Below, piece by piece: positions 6,824-15,201 of a stretch of DNA of 32,346 nt. The notes under the pieces were generated by a model, which worked only from the letters and a program-made list of their open reading frames with translations, was not told the origin of the DNA and made no database searches. The position numbers and the translations under genes are program-made. The first letter of the stretch is position 1, and every line of letters starts with the position of its first letter. The stretch covers positions 1-32,346 of the forward strand of contig JAFRJC010000078.1 of assembly GCA_017432445.1 (NCBI GenBank). Reading direction: 5' to 3'. The DNA is from Eggerthellaceae bacterium (GTDB taxonomy: Bacteria; Actinomycetota; Coriobacteriia; Coriobacteriales; Eggerthellaceae).

Positions 6824-8596
6824 ATGGAGAACACCGAACAGAACGAAACGGTCGAGCCCGACGGTCTCCCCGAATTAAACGACCTCGACGAGCGAATCGC
6901 TACACCCGACGTCCTGGATGAGCAGTTGGCTACGTCCGACGACCTCGACGAGCGGCTCGCCGCGCTCGACGACCTCGACGAGCGGTTGGCTGCGCTCGAA
7001 GACGCCGAGCGCGCAATAGACGACGCATACACGACCGGCAAGGCGGAGCGTGCGAAGATCACCCAGATGGCACAGCTCGATGCAGCCGAAGCAGTTGCCA
7101 TGGCGGGCATTGCCATGGAAGCCGACATCGAAGCCGACGAAGCCATGCGCATCGCGGTTATTGCCGAAAAGAGCGGGAATCGCGAGCGCGCCAAGACTGC
7201 CCGCAAGAAGGAACGTGAAGCTCGCAAGAAAGCAAACGCCGAGCATGCGGCGGCTACGAAATCAGCTAAGCAAGCCTACGACGCCATCAAGTTCAGCGCA
7301 CCCAACAAGATGGGCTTTATGCGTGTCGTGCAGATTGCATTTGCCGTGCATATCGGCATAGTGCTCGTGTACCTCATGATGACATCGCGCGATCACATGG
7401 TTTACAACGTCTCCAGCATAATGGACTGGATCATGGTGATCCTCGAGGGCGTCGCTTTCTGGATGTTCATCAACCGCTACAAGATCGCCCGCCCGTTCGT
7501 CATCGCCATGGCAGCCTTCGGGCTCATCGTCCCCGCAGCATACGACATCATCACGGGTCAATTCAGCTTGTTCGCACTCTTGTTCAACGGTGCTTTCTAC
7601 ATTTTCCTCATCTTCTACTTCGCCCTATCCAGCCGCGTAAAAGCTACGCTCGTCAACGACTTCTCACAACATAAGGGCGACTACGAGAAAGACGATCTGA
7701 TAATCGACCGACACGGTTGGCCGTTCTACCGCAACCTCATCATGTACTTCATCCTGTTCTCGGTCATCGGGCACTGGATGGAGATGGGAATGTGCCAGTT
7801 TATCATCTTGGGGCTGGTGCAAGGCGAATACGATCCGTCCAACACGCTGCTATGGCGCGACGTGCTCTATCCGTTCCCCATGGAAGGCGCCGCCGTCGTC
7901 ATCATCGCGTTGGTGCTCTATCCCTTCTACCTGTGGCTGAAGAAACACATCAAACCACGTGCGCTGGTATACATCATCAGCTTCCTCTCCGGCGCGTTGC
8001 TCTGCACGCTCATCGAGTTCTCGATGGGCATGATCGTAAACGCCGACTTGCAGCTTTGGGATTACCGTGATAATTTCTGTAACTTCATGGGGCAGGTATG
8101 CCTGCAGAACACTATGGCGTTCGGCGTAGTGGCTTCAGTCATAACGTGGTGGGTCTACCCGCTTATGGAACGCATGATCGCCCGCGTTCCACGAGACAAA
8201 ATGAACATCGTGTTCGTAATCGTGGCCATCTTCGGTGCCATCATCTGGTCGTTGTACATCATCAACCCGCCTGGCGTCGACGAGCAGAACAAGCATCCGG
8301 AATTGGCTCCCCGGATTGAACAAGAGCAACAAGCCGCCGAAAGAGAATTGGGAAGAAAAAGGCTCGTCACCAGCTTTGACGGCGTGGACACCTTGAATGA
8401 CATGGCGCGAGACGAAGCGAAAGAGTCGACGGACATCACGGACGCCGAGAAGAAAAAGATCCTCGAGGAAATCGACGAGATCTCGGCGAGCCTGAAAGCG
8501 ATTGCAGAAGAGCTTGCCGAAGACGAGCTTCCCATTGAAGAGCTTGTCGAGGAAACGGCCGCTTCGAGTTCGGCAGCTGCAGCAGCAACAAGTTAA
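6824..8596 (+). CDS. CmpB-type (PF06541-like) multi-pass membrane protein with charged N- and C-terminal extensions
   Basis: 590 residues. The N-terminus holds four 10-residue repeats (LDERLAxLDD type, residues 21-60) and a long charged helical, probably coiled-coil region to about 160. Membrane segments follow from about 165 to 290. The conserved block spans about 300-455: GHWMEMGMC, PFPMEGAAVV, CTLIEFSMGM and LWDYRDNFCNFMGQVCLQNT, as in the 'putative ABC transporter permease' family CmpB. The C-terminus (about 480-590) is an acidic cytoplasmic tail rich in Glu and Ala. No ATP-binding partner is encoded nearby, so the ABC name is doubtful. It is the first of three paralogs here (also 8686-9783 and 12393-13508) and the only one with long extensions. 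AGGAG precedes the ATG by about 6 bases. Function is unknown. Confidence 0.8.
   Translation: MENTEQNETVEPDGLPELNDLDERIATPDVLDEQLATSDDLDERLAALDDLDERLAALEDAERAIDDAYTTGKAERAKITQMAQLDAAEAVAMAGIAMEADIEADEAMRIAVIAEKSGNRERAKTARKKEREARKKANAEHAAATKSAKQAYDAIKFSAPNKMGFMRVVQIAFAVHIGIVLVYLMMTSRDHMVYNVSSIMDWIMVILEGVAFWMFINRYKIARPFVIAMAAFGLIVPAAYDIITGQFSLFALLFNGAFYIFLIFYFALSSRVKATLVNDFSQHKGDYEKDDLIIDRHGWPFYRNLIMYFILFSVIGHWMEMGMCQFIILGLVQGEYDPSNTLLWRDVLYPFPMEGAAVVIIALVLYPFYLWLKKHIKPRALVYIISFLSGALLCTLIEFSMGMIVNADLQLWDYRDNFCNFMGQVCLQNTMAFGVVASVITWWVYPLMERMIARVPRDKMNIVFVIVAIFGAIIWSLYIINPPGVDEQNKHPELAPRIEQEQQAAERELGRKRLVTSFDGVDTLNDMARDEAKESTDITDAEKKKILEEIDEISASLKAIAEELAEDELPIEELVEETAASSSAAAAATS
6884..7003 (+). 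repeat. Four 30-bp coding repeats in the CmpB-type gene
   Basis: Four units of ten codons each encode LDERIATPDV, LDEQLATSDD, LDERLAALDD and LDERLAALED. The last two are nearly identical at DNA level. The pattern fits a helical, charged stalk leading into the coiled-coil region. Confidence 0.75.
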
Positions 8597-8601
8597 GGAA
8601 C

Positions 8602-8673
8602 GCAATCACTGCTCGAATACCGACCCTGAAGGCAACTATCGCTTTCGGAGAGTTGCCCAGGTGAAGTGATTGC
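8602..8673. terminator. Nested inverted repeats between the first two CmpB-type genes
   Basis: The outer arms GCAATCACT (8602-8610) and AGTGATTGC (8665-8673) are perfect. Inside them GGCAACT (8631-8637) pairs with AGTTGCC (8651-8657). There is no U-tract. The structure ends just upstream of the start of the next gene and could tune its translation as well as read-through. Confidence 0.45.
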
Positions 8674-8685
8674 ATTTGGAGACGC

Positions 8686-9783
8686 GTGGAAACAGAAGGA
8701 ATGAATGCACAGGCTTCACGGGGACACACCCCCCTGGGGCCGATCGTGCGCGTGATAGAGCTGTACTTCATGCTCGTCATCGTGACGGTGCTCGGCTATG
8801 CATTGCTCAAGCCAGCGGCATCCTTCGAATACGACATCACGCTCCTGCGCATCATGGTGACCATGGCGGCTGCCGCGCGTTCGGTTTGGCTCATCGAGAA
8901 GCGCTCGTCGCATACACGTCGCTACGTGGTCATCTCGATGTGCGCCGTTATCGTGCTTTCGATCTTGGACATGATCTTCGGCGGCGAATACGAGCGCATC
9001 GTCGCGGTCGTCAGCTGGCCCGTGCTCATCGCGGGCGGCATCCTGTACTTCGGCGGCTCGGCGTTTATCGTGGGGTATTTCGCGTTCTCCCCGCATGTCA
9101 AGGAGACGTTCGTCGTCGATGACGCTGACGATGACCGCACATCCACCTCCGTCCAGCCAACGCAAGACCCCGACGAGAACATCTACGAGAAGCCTTTCAC
9201 GTGGCCTTGGCTGCGCAATCTCGTCATCTACTATTTCGCATTCTCGATTATGGGCCATTGGGCTGAAATCGGCTTCTGCTGGCTTATCGTGCTCGGCGTA
9301 GTCATGGGCGATTACGATTTCTCGCATGCTCAGCTATGGGATTGGTGGCTGTGCCCGTATCCGGCCGAAGGCATCGCAGTCGTCCTCATCGCGCTGCTGC
9401 TGTTCCCGTTCAAGGAATGGGTGCTCAAGAAGACCGGCGGGCGCGTGTGGCTGTCGCTCATCATCAGCTTCCTCGTGAACATGCTCGTATGCGCCACGAT
9501 CGACTTCACGACCGGCATCACGGCAAATGCCGACTACCAGCTTTGGGACTACCGGGACCTGCCGTTCAACTTCATGGGCCAGATCGTGCTGCAGAACACG
9601 CTCGCATATACGATTGCAGCCACGTTCATCGTCTGGGTCATCTACCCGCTCATGGCAAAGTGGCTCCATCGCATGCCGGCGCGGTATGCAAACGGGTTGT
9701 TCGTCGGTTTCCTCGCGTTCTACCTGTTCCTCGAGGTGCTCTATTACGTGCACATAGGACCTGATGGATTGGTATTCGGATGA
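8686..9783 (+). CDS. CmpB-type membrane protein, second paralog
   Basis: 365 residues from the GTG at 8686; an ATG at 8701 is an alternative that removes five residues. GGAG lies 4 bases before the GTG, whereas AGAAGGA directly abuts the ATG, so I prefer the GTG. Four hydrophobic segments in the first 145 residues are followed by an acidic linker (about 146-168). The family block then reads GHWAEIGFC, YPAEGIAVV, KKTGGRVW, CATIDFTTGI and LWDYRDLPFNFMGQIVLQNT (about 185-310). It is closer to the third paralog (12393-13508), which shares KKTGGR, IDFTTG and LPFNFMGQ, than to the first. The P-type ATPase gene starts 63 bases downstream, with a hairpin between. The molecular role is unknown; conserved polar and acidic residues within membrane segments would suit transport or sensing. 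Confidence 0.8.
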   Translation: METEGMNAQASRGHTPLGPIVRVIELYFMLVIVTVLGYALLKPAASFEYDITLLRIMVTMAAAARSVWLIEKRSSHTRRYVVISMCAVIVLSILDMIFGGEYERIVAVVSWPVLIAGGILYFGGSAFIVGYFAFSPHVKETFVVDDADDDRTSTSVQPTQDPDENIYEKPFTWPWLRNLVIYYFAFSIMGHWAEIGFCWLIVLGVVMGDYDFSHAQLWDWWLCPYPAEGIAVVLIALLLFPFKEWVLKKTGGRVWLSLIISFLVNMLVCATIDFTTGITANADYQLWDYRDLPFNFMGQIVLQNTLAYTIAATFIVWVIYPLMAKWLHRMPARYANGLFVGFLAFYLFLEVLYYVHIGPDGLVFG

Positions 9784-9789
9784 TAATGG

Positions 9790-9827
9790 GCAACTGCGGC
9801 AGGAATCGGACCCTCATCCGCAGTTGC
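9790..9827. terminator. Hairpin between the second CmpB-type gene and the P-type ATPase gene
   Basis: GCAACTGCGG (9790-9799) and CCGCAGTTGC (9818-9827) form a perfect 10-bp stem with an 18-base loop, starting 7 bases after the stop codon. No U-tract follows. It may mark a transcript end or protect the upstream mRNA. Confidence 0.5.
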
Positions 9828-9846
9828 TTGGGAAAGGCGCTTTTGG

Positions 9847-12165
9847 ATGTCAGTTGAAAACGGCCTCACATCGCAACAGGTTGCAGAGCTAACCCGCAAG
9901 GGAGAGGCGAACGTCGTTCCGTCCAAATCGAGCATGAGCGTGACGAAGATCATCTTCCGCAACGTGTTCACTTACTTCAATGCCATTTTCGCAGCGCTGG
10001 CAGTTCTGGTCATCATGGCCGGATCGTACAAAAGCCTCACGTTCCTCCCCGTCATCGTCGCAAACACGGTTATCGGCATCGTGCAGCAGCTGCGCGCGAA
10101 GAAAGTGCTCGACCAGTTGGCCCTGCTCGACGTGAGCGAGTTCACGGCAATCCGCGATGGGAAGGATGTCAAGGTCGCCTCCGATGCGCTGGTCCGCGGC
10201 GACCTCGTGCGACTCGAGAGCGGTCAGCAGATTCCCGCCGACGCGGTGGTCGTTTCCGGTGAGGCGGGCGTGAACGAATCCCTGCTCACCGGCGAGTCCG
10301 ACGAAATCCAGAAAGGCGTAGGAGACGAGCTCATGTCGGGCAGCTTCGTGACGGCGGGAAAGCTCGTCACCCGGCTCGTGCGGGTCGGCGCCGATTCCTA
10401 TGCTTCGCAGCTCACCGCCCAGGCAAAGCAGGCAAAGGAGAAGCCCTCGCAGATGGTGGCCGATATCGAGCGCATCATCCTGGTGTCGGGCATCCTGGTC
10501 ATCCCCGTCGGCGGCATGCTCTACTGGCAGGGCGTGAACGAGGGGCTGGGATTCTCTGAATCCATCATGGCGATGGTCGGCGCCGTCATCGGCATGATTC
10601 CAGAAGGCCTGTACCTGCTCGTGACCATCGCGCTCGCACTCTCGGCCATGCGCCTGGCCAAACAGAAAGTGCTGCTGCACGACATGCGAAGCATCGAGGA
10701 ACTCGCCCGCGTGGACGTGCTGTGCGTCGACAAGACCGGCACCATCACAAGCGACGAGATGAGCGTGCGCGAGCTCTTCGACAGAGACGGCAACGCCATC
10801 GAAAGCCCGAATGACGCCGCAGAATTGCTCGCGCATTACATACAGAGCGTGCCTGACAGCAACGCCACGATGCTCGCGCTGCGCGCACATCTGCCCGAGG
10901 CAGAACCGTTCGCAAGCGCCGATGTGACCCCCTTCAGCTCAAAGCTCAAGTATTCGCAAGTTGTCGTCGACGGCCGAACCCTCCGCCTCGGTGCGCCGGA
11001 ATTCATCTTGGGAGATGCCGCGCTGGAGAGATGCCGCCAGGCACTCGAGGAGCGCGCGAGCACCGGCATGCGCGTGCTCGCGTTCGTCGAGGCAAAAGAC
11101 GAGCAGGTCACGCCCCTCCTCTTCGTCGCCATTTCCAATGCCGTGCGCGCTAACGCCCCCGAGACGTTCGCGGAATTTGCCCGCCAGGGCGTCGAGGTGA
11201 AGGTAATCTCGGGCGACAACCCCTTGACGGTCTCGAAGGTGGCTATCGAGGCGGGTATCGAAGGAGCCGAGCGCTTCGTCGATGCGCAAACGCTCGACAC
11301 TCCCGGAAAGATTGCCGACGCCGTCGATTCCGTCACCGTGTTCGGCCGCGTCAAGCCCGAGCAGAAACGCCAACTCGTCGAGGCGCTCCAGGCCAAGGGC
11401 AAGCGCGTCGCCATGACCGGCGACGGCGTGAACGACATCCTCGCCATGAAGAAGGCCGATTGCTCGATCGCCATGGGTGGGGGCAGCGATGCTGCACGCC
11501 AGGCTGCCCAGGTGGTTCTGCTCGACTCGGATTTCTCGCACATGCGCGAGATCGTCTCCGAAGGCAGGCGCGACATCAACAACATCACGCGCTCGGCCAC
11601 GCTGTTCCTCTACAAGAACATATTCTCGCTTTCCCTGGCGCTGTTCGCGATATTCGGAATGTTCACGTACCCGCTGACGCCCAACCAGGTGTCGCTGATC
11701 TCGCTTTTCAACATCGGCATACCTGCGTTCCTCCTTGCCCTCGAGCCGAACGAGAAGAAGCAGGAGGGGAATTTCCTCTCGACGGTCCTCGCGCGATCGC
11801 TGCCTGCATCCCTGACCTCGTTTGTCGCCATCGCCGACATGATGCTGTTCGCGGAGCTGTTTGGGATCTCGACCGAAGACGTCAGCACGGCAAGCACCTA
11901 TCTGCTTTCGGTGGTGGGTTTCCTCATTCTCATCAACCTCATCCAGCCGCCTAACCGCTATCGCATTCTGGTGCTGTTCGGATGCATCGTGGGCCTTTTC
12001 GTCTGTTGTGGTTTGCTGTGGCAGCTCTTCGACATCTACAGCCTCTCGCCGCGGGCGCTCGTGCTCTGCATCGTGTTTGCCTTTGCCCAGATTGGCGTTT
12101 TGCAGATTCTCGACTTCGCAATCAACTGGGTATACAGGCAATTCGTCGCCCGTAGGCAGAAATAG
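9847..12165 (+). CDS. CtpE-like cation-translocating P-type ATPase (probably Ca2+)
   Basis: A 772-residue inner-membrane pump. The actuator motif TGES is at about residue 153, GMIPEGLYLL in the M4 region about 245-254, the phosphorylated Asp in CVDKTGT about 296-302, and the hinge motif MTGDGVND about 523-530. Six C-terminal membrane segments are present. There is no N-terminal heavy-metal domain and no CPx motif, which argues against copper, zinc or cadmium transport. The short N-terminus, PEGLY after M4 and overall length match the CtpE group, of which the mycobacterial member is linked to Ca2+ uptake. The substrate here is inferred. GGAAAGG precedes the ATG by about 9 bases. The gene is flanked by two CmpB-type paralogs in the same direction, a neighbourhood that may point to a functional link. 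Confidence 0.88.
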   Translation: MSVENGLTSQQVAELTRKGEANVVPSKSSMSVTKIIFRNVFTYFNAIFAALAVLVIMAGSYKSLTFLPVIVANTVIGIVQQLRAKKVLDQLALLDVSEFTAIRDGKDVKVASDALVRGDLVRLESGQQIPADAVVVSGEAGVNESLLTGESDEIQKGVGDELMSGSFVTAGKLVTRLVRVGADSYASQLTAQAKQAKEKPSQMVADIERIILVSGILVIPVGGMLYWQGVNEGLGFSESIMAMVGAVIGMIPEGLYLLVTIALALSAMRLAKQKVLLHDMRSIEELARVDVLCVDKTGTITSDEMSVRELFDRDGNAIESPNDAAELLAHYIQSVPDSNATMLALRAHLPEAEPFASADVTPFSSKLKYSQVVVDGRTLRLGAPEFILGDAALERCRQALEERASTGMRVLAFVEAKDEQVTPLLFVAISNAVRANAPETFAEFARQGVEVKVISGDNPLTVSKVAIEAGIEGAERFVDAQTLDTPGKIADAVDSVTVFGRVKPEQKRQLVEALQAKGKRVAMTGDGVNDILAMKKADCSIAMGGGSDAARQAAQVVLLDSDFSHMREIVSEGRRDINNITRSATLFLYKNIFSLSLALFAIFGMFTYPLTPNQVSLISLFNIGIPAFLLALEPNEKKQEGNFLSTVLARSLPASLTSFVAIADMMLFAELFGISTEDVSTASTYLLSVVGFLILINLIQPPNRYRILVLFGCIVGLFVCCGLLWQLFDIYSLSPRALVLCIVFAFAQIGVLQILDFAINWVYRQFVARRQK

Positions 12166-12211
12166 CCAACACGGATACGTCAGCCATTGGCCTAGCGCAT
12201 AAATGGTCTTT

Positions 12212-12225
12212 CCCCGCTTGCGGGG
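12212..12225. terminator. Short perfect hairpin after the P-type ATPase gene
   Basis: CCCCGC and GCGGGG pair over a TT turn, 46 bases after the stop codon. No U-tract follows. The rest of the 227-base gap to 12393 shows no recognisable riboswitch or promoter. Confidence 0.4.
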
Positions 12226-12392
12226 CAGGACAAGCTCGTTTTCCAGCGTTTCTTACAGCATAGTTACGGAAGACGCCTCAAGGGGATGGCGGGATACGGC
12301 GGCGCGTAACAGCAGTGAAGACCCGCATGTGAATGGGCAATTGAAGCCCCGTGCGGAATAATCACAATGCAAGTCCAAGCGAAAGGCTCAAA

Positions 12393-13508
12393 ATGGTTGA
12401 AGGAGCGAAAACAAAGATGAAGGGCTCCTGTATGGCCTTGGCACAGAGTTCTGATACGGTGAACGACAAGCCGATCAGGTTGCGTCTGTGCCAGGCATAC
12501 TTTGGTTTCGCGATGTTGTTGGCCCTCGTGTTCGGCTTTCTCTGCTCGCCCCACATGTTCGAATACGACATCAGCATGGTGCGCGTTCTCTTGCTCATGG
12601 CGGGCGGTTCGGTGACGTTGTGGCTCATGTCGCAACGCGCACGCAGCGCGCGGGCAGTCGGCGCCATCACGGCAATCGCATACGCGTTGCTCGCGATGGT
12701 TGACCATGCGGCATTCGGCGCGCTCGACACGTTTGCCACTTATGCAGGAGGGCCTGCTACAACTGCGCTCATGATCGCAGAATACGCAGGCGCTGCCGCC
12801 GTCGCCGCTTATCTTATATTCTCCCCGCAGGCAAAGCGCGTCCTGAAGAACCCTCCCGATCTCGTTCCGGGCGCCAGCAGCGGCCATAGCTGGGACATGC
12901 CGATGCGCGAACGGGTGCGCACCCGCGTGTTCTGGCGCGACCTGATGATCTACTTCATCGTGTTCTCGCTTTTGGGCCATTGGGCCGAAATCCTGTTCTG
13001 CAAGCTCATCGTCGCAGGCGTCTTCATGGGCGACTACGATCCCACCAACGCGATGCTCTGGAGCCAGTGGCTGTTCCCCTTCACAGCCGAAGGGGCGGCG
13101 GCAGTCGCCATCGTGCTCATTCTTCATCCCGCATCGCGCTGGCTGGTCAAGAAGACGGGCGGCCGCATTTGGCTCGCCGTGCTCCTGAGCTTCCTGTTAA
13201 ACGCGCTGGTATGCACGAGCATCGACTTCACGACCGGCATGATCGCCAACCAGGACTACGCCCTCTGGGATTACCGCGCCCTCCCGTTCAACTTCATGGG
13301 ACAGGTTTGCCTGCAGAACTCCATGGTCTACAGCATTGCGGCTACGCTCATCGTCTGGGTGTTCTATCCCCTGCTGGACAAGGCCCTGCGCCGCATGCCG
13401 CGAGGGGTCGCCAACGCCATCGGGTTCGGTCTGCTCGGAATGTACCTGTTCTTGGCCATGCTGTACTTCTTCGACATCGCAGCGCTTTTCGGAGGCTGGA
13501 AGCTATAG
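12393..13508 (+). CDS. CmpB-type membrane protein, third paralog
   Basis: 371 residues from ATG 12393, chosen because GAAAGG lies 6 bases upstream; the frame is open from a GTG at 12351, and an ATG at 12417 behind GAAGGAG is another option. The architecture matches the second paralog: about four N-terminal membrane segments, a linker, then GHWAEILFC, PFTAEGAAAV, KKTGGRIW, CTSIDFTTGM and LWDYRALPFNFMGQVCLQNS. The early motif (PHMFEYDISMVRVLLLMA) also parallels the second paralog (SFEYDITLLRIMVTMA), so the two are recent duplicates across the ATPase gene. The function is unknown. The gene ends 47 bases before the XRE operator region, which begins a separately regulated unit. Confidence 0.8.
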   Translation: MVEGAKTKMKGSCMALAQSSDTVNDKPIRLRLCQAYFGFAMLLALVFGFLCSPHMFEYDISMVRVLLLMAGGSVTLWLMSQRARSARAVGAITAIAYALLAMVDHAAFGALDTFATYAGGPATTALMIAEYAGAAAVAAYLIFSPQAKRVLKNPPDLVPGASSGHSWDMPMRERVRTRVFWRDLMIYFIVFSLLGHWAEILFCKLIVAGVFMGDYDPTNAMLWSQWLFPFTAEGAAAVAIVLILHPASRWLVKKTGGRIWLAVLLSFLLNALVCTSIDFTTGMIANQDYALWDYRALPFNFMGQVCLQNSMVYSIAATLIVWVFYPLLDKALRRMPRGVANAIGFGLLGMYLFLAMLYFFDIAALFGGWKL

Positions 13509-13555
13509 CCATCGCATACGGCGCATTAACGGCTTAGCCTGACTCGATTTAAAAT

Positions 13556-13617
13556 GTAAAGCATGCTTGACTATTCAAGCGAAGTGTCTATACTTCGATA
13601 TGTCAAGCATGCTTTAC
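13556..13617 (+). promoter_or_regulatory. Promoter enclosed by a perfect 16-bp inverted repeat, probable operator of the XRE regulator
   Basis: GTAAAGCATGCTTGAC (13556-13571) is the exact reverse complement of 13602-13617. Each arm contains the palindrome AAGCATGCTT. A near-consensus promoter lies across the left arm and the spacer: TTGACT at 13567-13572, 16 bases, then TATACT at 13589-13594. The right arm covers the expected start of transcription near 13601. Such an arrangement would let a dimeric regulator bind both arms and shut the promoter. Autoregulation by the gene at 13638 is the likely use. Confidence 0.75.
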
Positions 13618-13637
13618 TTTATATGAAAGGCGACAAC

Positions 13638-13841
13638 GTGCGGACGGAGATCAAAGCACTCAGGAAAGAGCGCAACATGAGCCAAGCCGACCTCGCCGAT
13701 GCACTGGGAGTCTCGAGGCAGACCATCATCTCGATCGAGAACGAGCGCTACGTCGCGAGCCTTCCCCTGGCATATCGCATCGCGCATTACTTCGGCAAAA
13801 CCATCGAGGAAGTATTCGACCTCACCGACGAGGACATCTAA
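13638..13841 (+). CDS. Small XRE/Cro-family HTH transcriptional regulator (YozG-like)
   Basis: 67 residues, a single helix-turn-helix domain: KERNMSQADLADALGVSRQTI then ENERYVASLPLAYRIA and FGKTIEEVFDL. This is the compact form common next to small membrane proteins. I chose GTG 13638 because GAAAGG lies 7 bases upstream and the resulting protein has the family length; the frame is open further upstream but would then run through the promoter/operator. The protein most likely represses its own promoter at 13556-13617 and, with it, the membrane protein gene 62 bases downstream. Confidence 0.85.
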   Translation: MRTEIKALRKERNMSQADLADALGVSRQTIISIENERYVASLPLAYRIAHYFGKTIEEVFDLTDEDI

Positions 13842-13903
13842 CCATCAAGCCACATGAACGAGAAGTATCTCTTCGATGTGGACTTCAAGGATAGGAGGCC
13901 GCA

Positions 13904-14347
13904 ATGAACAGCAACGCAGTACAAAAAGTGAAGAACAATATTTGGCGAAGAATCATCGTCAAAAGCATTGTCTTGGCTTTATGGGCCTTAGGAATGCTGT
14001 TTGTCGCATTGCGAGGCGACGGCGAGCTGGCAGAGAGCACTTACCTTTATATGGTCTTCGCGATCGTTGCCGTATGGATTGTTTCAACGATACGCGACGT
14101 GCGCCGGCTTCGTGACGAATCTGCGCTGCGCAAAGCAGCCATCGAGGAAACGGACGAGCGCAACGTGATGATTTCGTACAAGGCCACGCGCCTTGCAGTG
14201 ACCATCATGGCATGCCTCTTCCCTATCGCCCTGTTCGTGCTCGCATACTACGACATGCAAGACGTCATCAACGCACTCGCTTTCACAATATGCCTGTTCC
14301 TCGTCGCGTACATGGCCTCCTGGTTCTTCATCGCGAAGAAGTGCTAG
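13904..14347 (+). CDS. Small membrane protein, DUF2178-like, partner of the XRE gene
   Basis: 147 residues with four hydrophobic segments in two hairpins (about 20-38, 46-62, 96-115 and 120-140). Between them is a charged cytoplasmic stretch with EETDERNVMISYKATRLA (about 81-98), the ETDER-type motif of DUF2178-like proteins. AGGAGG 5 bases before the ATG gives a strong start. In many bacteria such proteins are encoded right after a small XRE regulator, as here; their role is not established. Cotranscription from the 13567-13594 promoter is likely. Confidence 0.75.
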   Translation: MNSNAVQKVKNNIWRRIIVKSIVLALWALGMLFVALRGDGELAESTYLYMVFAIVAVWIVSTIRDVRRLRDESALRKAAIEETDERNVMISYKATRLAVTIMACLFPIALFVLAYYDMQDVINALAFTICLFLVAYMASWFFIAKKC

Positions 14348-14430
14348 AAAAACGGCGGAGGTGTATCATTTGAGTGGCTGAAAACGGCCAAAGCAGATGG
14401 GAAGGGTTGCTCAGGAGAGAGGATCTGATT

Positions 14431-15057
14431 ATGAAGAAGAATCTGCTCATCATCATGGCGTTGGCATGCGCCTTCGCATTCGCGCTCGTCGGATGCTCGT
14501 CAGGCGCTTCGTCTGCCGCATCAAGCGAAGCAAGCGATTCGGCGTCTGCAGAGTCGTCCGCAGCAGCTGCGGAAGAGTCGCAAGAAGCCGCCAGCTCTTC
14601 CGCGGAGAGCAGCCAGGCAAGCATAGCCAATCCGTGGAGCGATGTGGACAGCGCCGCGGCAGCAGCCGAAGGGGCCGGCATCGACGGGTTTGACGTTCCC
14701 GAGGGCGTCACGATCAGCCTCGGCGAAGTGACCTTCAGCTCCTATCGCTGCATGGACGGACTTGCGGAAGCCATCAGCGAATTCCCCGCCGTCGAGATGA
14801 CCATCCGCAAGGGCTTGAACTCCGTTGCCGAGAACGGCGACATCTCGGGCGATTACAACCAGTATGCGAACACGTGGACTCAGAACATCAAGGGCCTCGA
14901 GGTGACGTGCTTCGGCAACCGCGAAGGCGATGCCACCAAGACCATCTGGTCGGTCGGTGACAATTCCTATAGCATCTTGGTCCAGGGCTTGGGCGGCGAT
15001 GAGGATTACGGCCTTTCCGCCGACGATCTTAACTCGCTGATCAACGCTCTGCAGTAA
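14431..15057 (+). CDS. Predicted lipoprotein of unknown function
   Basis: 208 residues from ATG 14431, placed by GGAGAGAGGA upstream. The signal peptide (1-21) ends in a lipobox LVGC, so Cys22 should be lipidated and anchored to the outer face of the membrane. Residues about 23-70 are a Ser/Ala/Glu tract of the kind also seen in PstS of this window, acting as a spacer. The folded part (about 80-208) has repeated hydrophobic strands (VTISLGEVTFSSYRC, VEMTIRKGL, LEVTCFGN, YSILVQGLG). I do not recognise the family. It is not obviously an ABC substrate-binding protein. The inverted repeat 15068-15161 follows directly. Confidence 0.8.
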   Translation: MKKNLLIIMALACAFAFALVGCSSGASSAASSEASDSASAESSAAAAEESQEAASSSAESSQASIANPWSDVDSAAAAAEGAGIDGFDVPEGVTISLGEVTFSSYRCMDGLAEAISEFPAVEMTIRKGLNSVAENGDISGDYNQYANTWTQNIKGLEVTCFGNREGDATKTIWSVGDNSYSILVQGLGGDEDYGLSADDLNSLINALQ

Positions 15058-15067
15058 GGTTTCACCA

Positions 15068-15161
15068 GCGCAAACAAGAGGGCGCCCTGCATAAACGCAT
15101 ATGCCTCGACGGATTCGTCCCGACGGCAGTCCAACGCGGAATGCAGGGCGCTTGATTGCGC
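15068..15161. terminator. Long-loop inverted repeat after the lipoprotein gene
   Basis: GCGCCCTGCAT (15082-15092) and ATGCAGGGCGC (15141-15151) are perfect complements. The pairing extends outward to GCGCAAACAAG (15068-15078) against CTTGATTGCGC (15151-15161) with one mismatch and a small bulge. The loop is 48 bases. It ends 40 bases before the next gene. Confidence 0.5.
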
Positions 15162-15201
15162 AGCTCGTCCGCGTCTTTCAAGGCGCAAGGAGATTCGCTT
15201 C

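Noticed and set aside
10939..12141. 400-residue minus-strand open frame
   Set aside because: It lies antisense within the P-type ATPase gene and its His/Arg/Glu-rich translation is the usual shadow of GC-biased codons.
6824..13508. Reading the three CmpB-type proteins as an ABC transporter
   Set aside because: No ATP-binding cassette or binding protein is encoded nearby; the only ATPase is of P-type, so the family label should not be taken as function.
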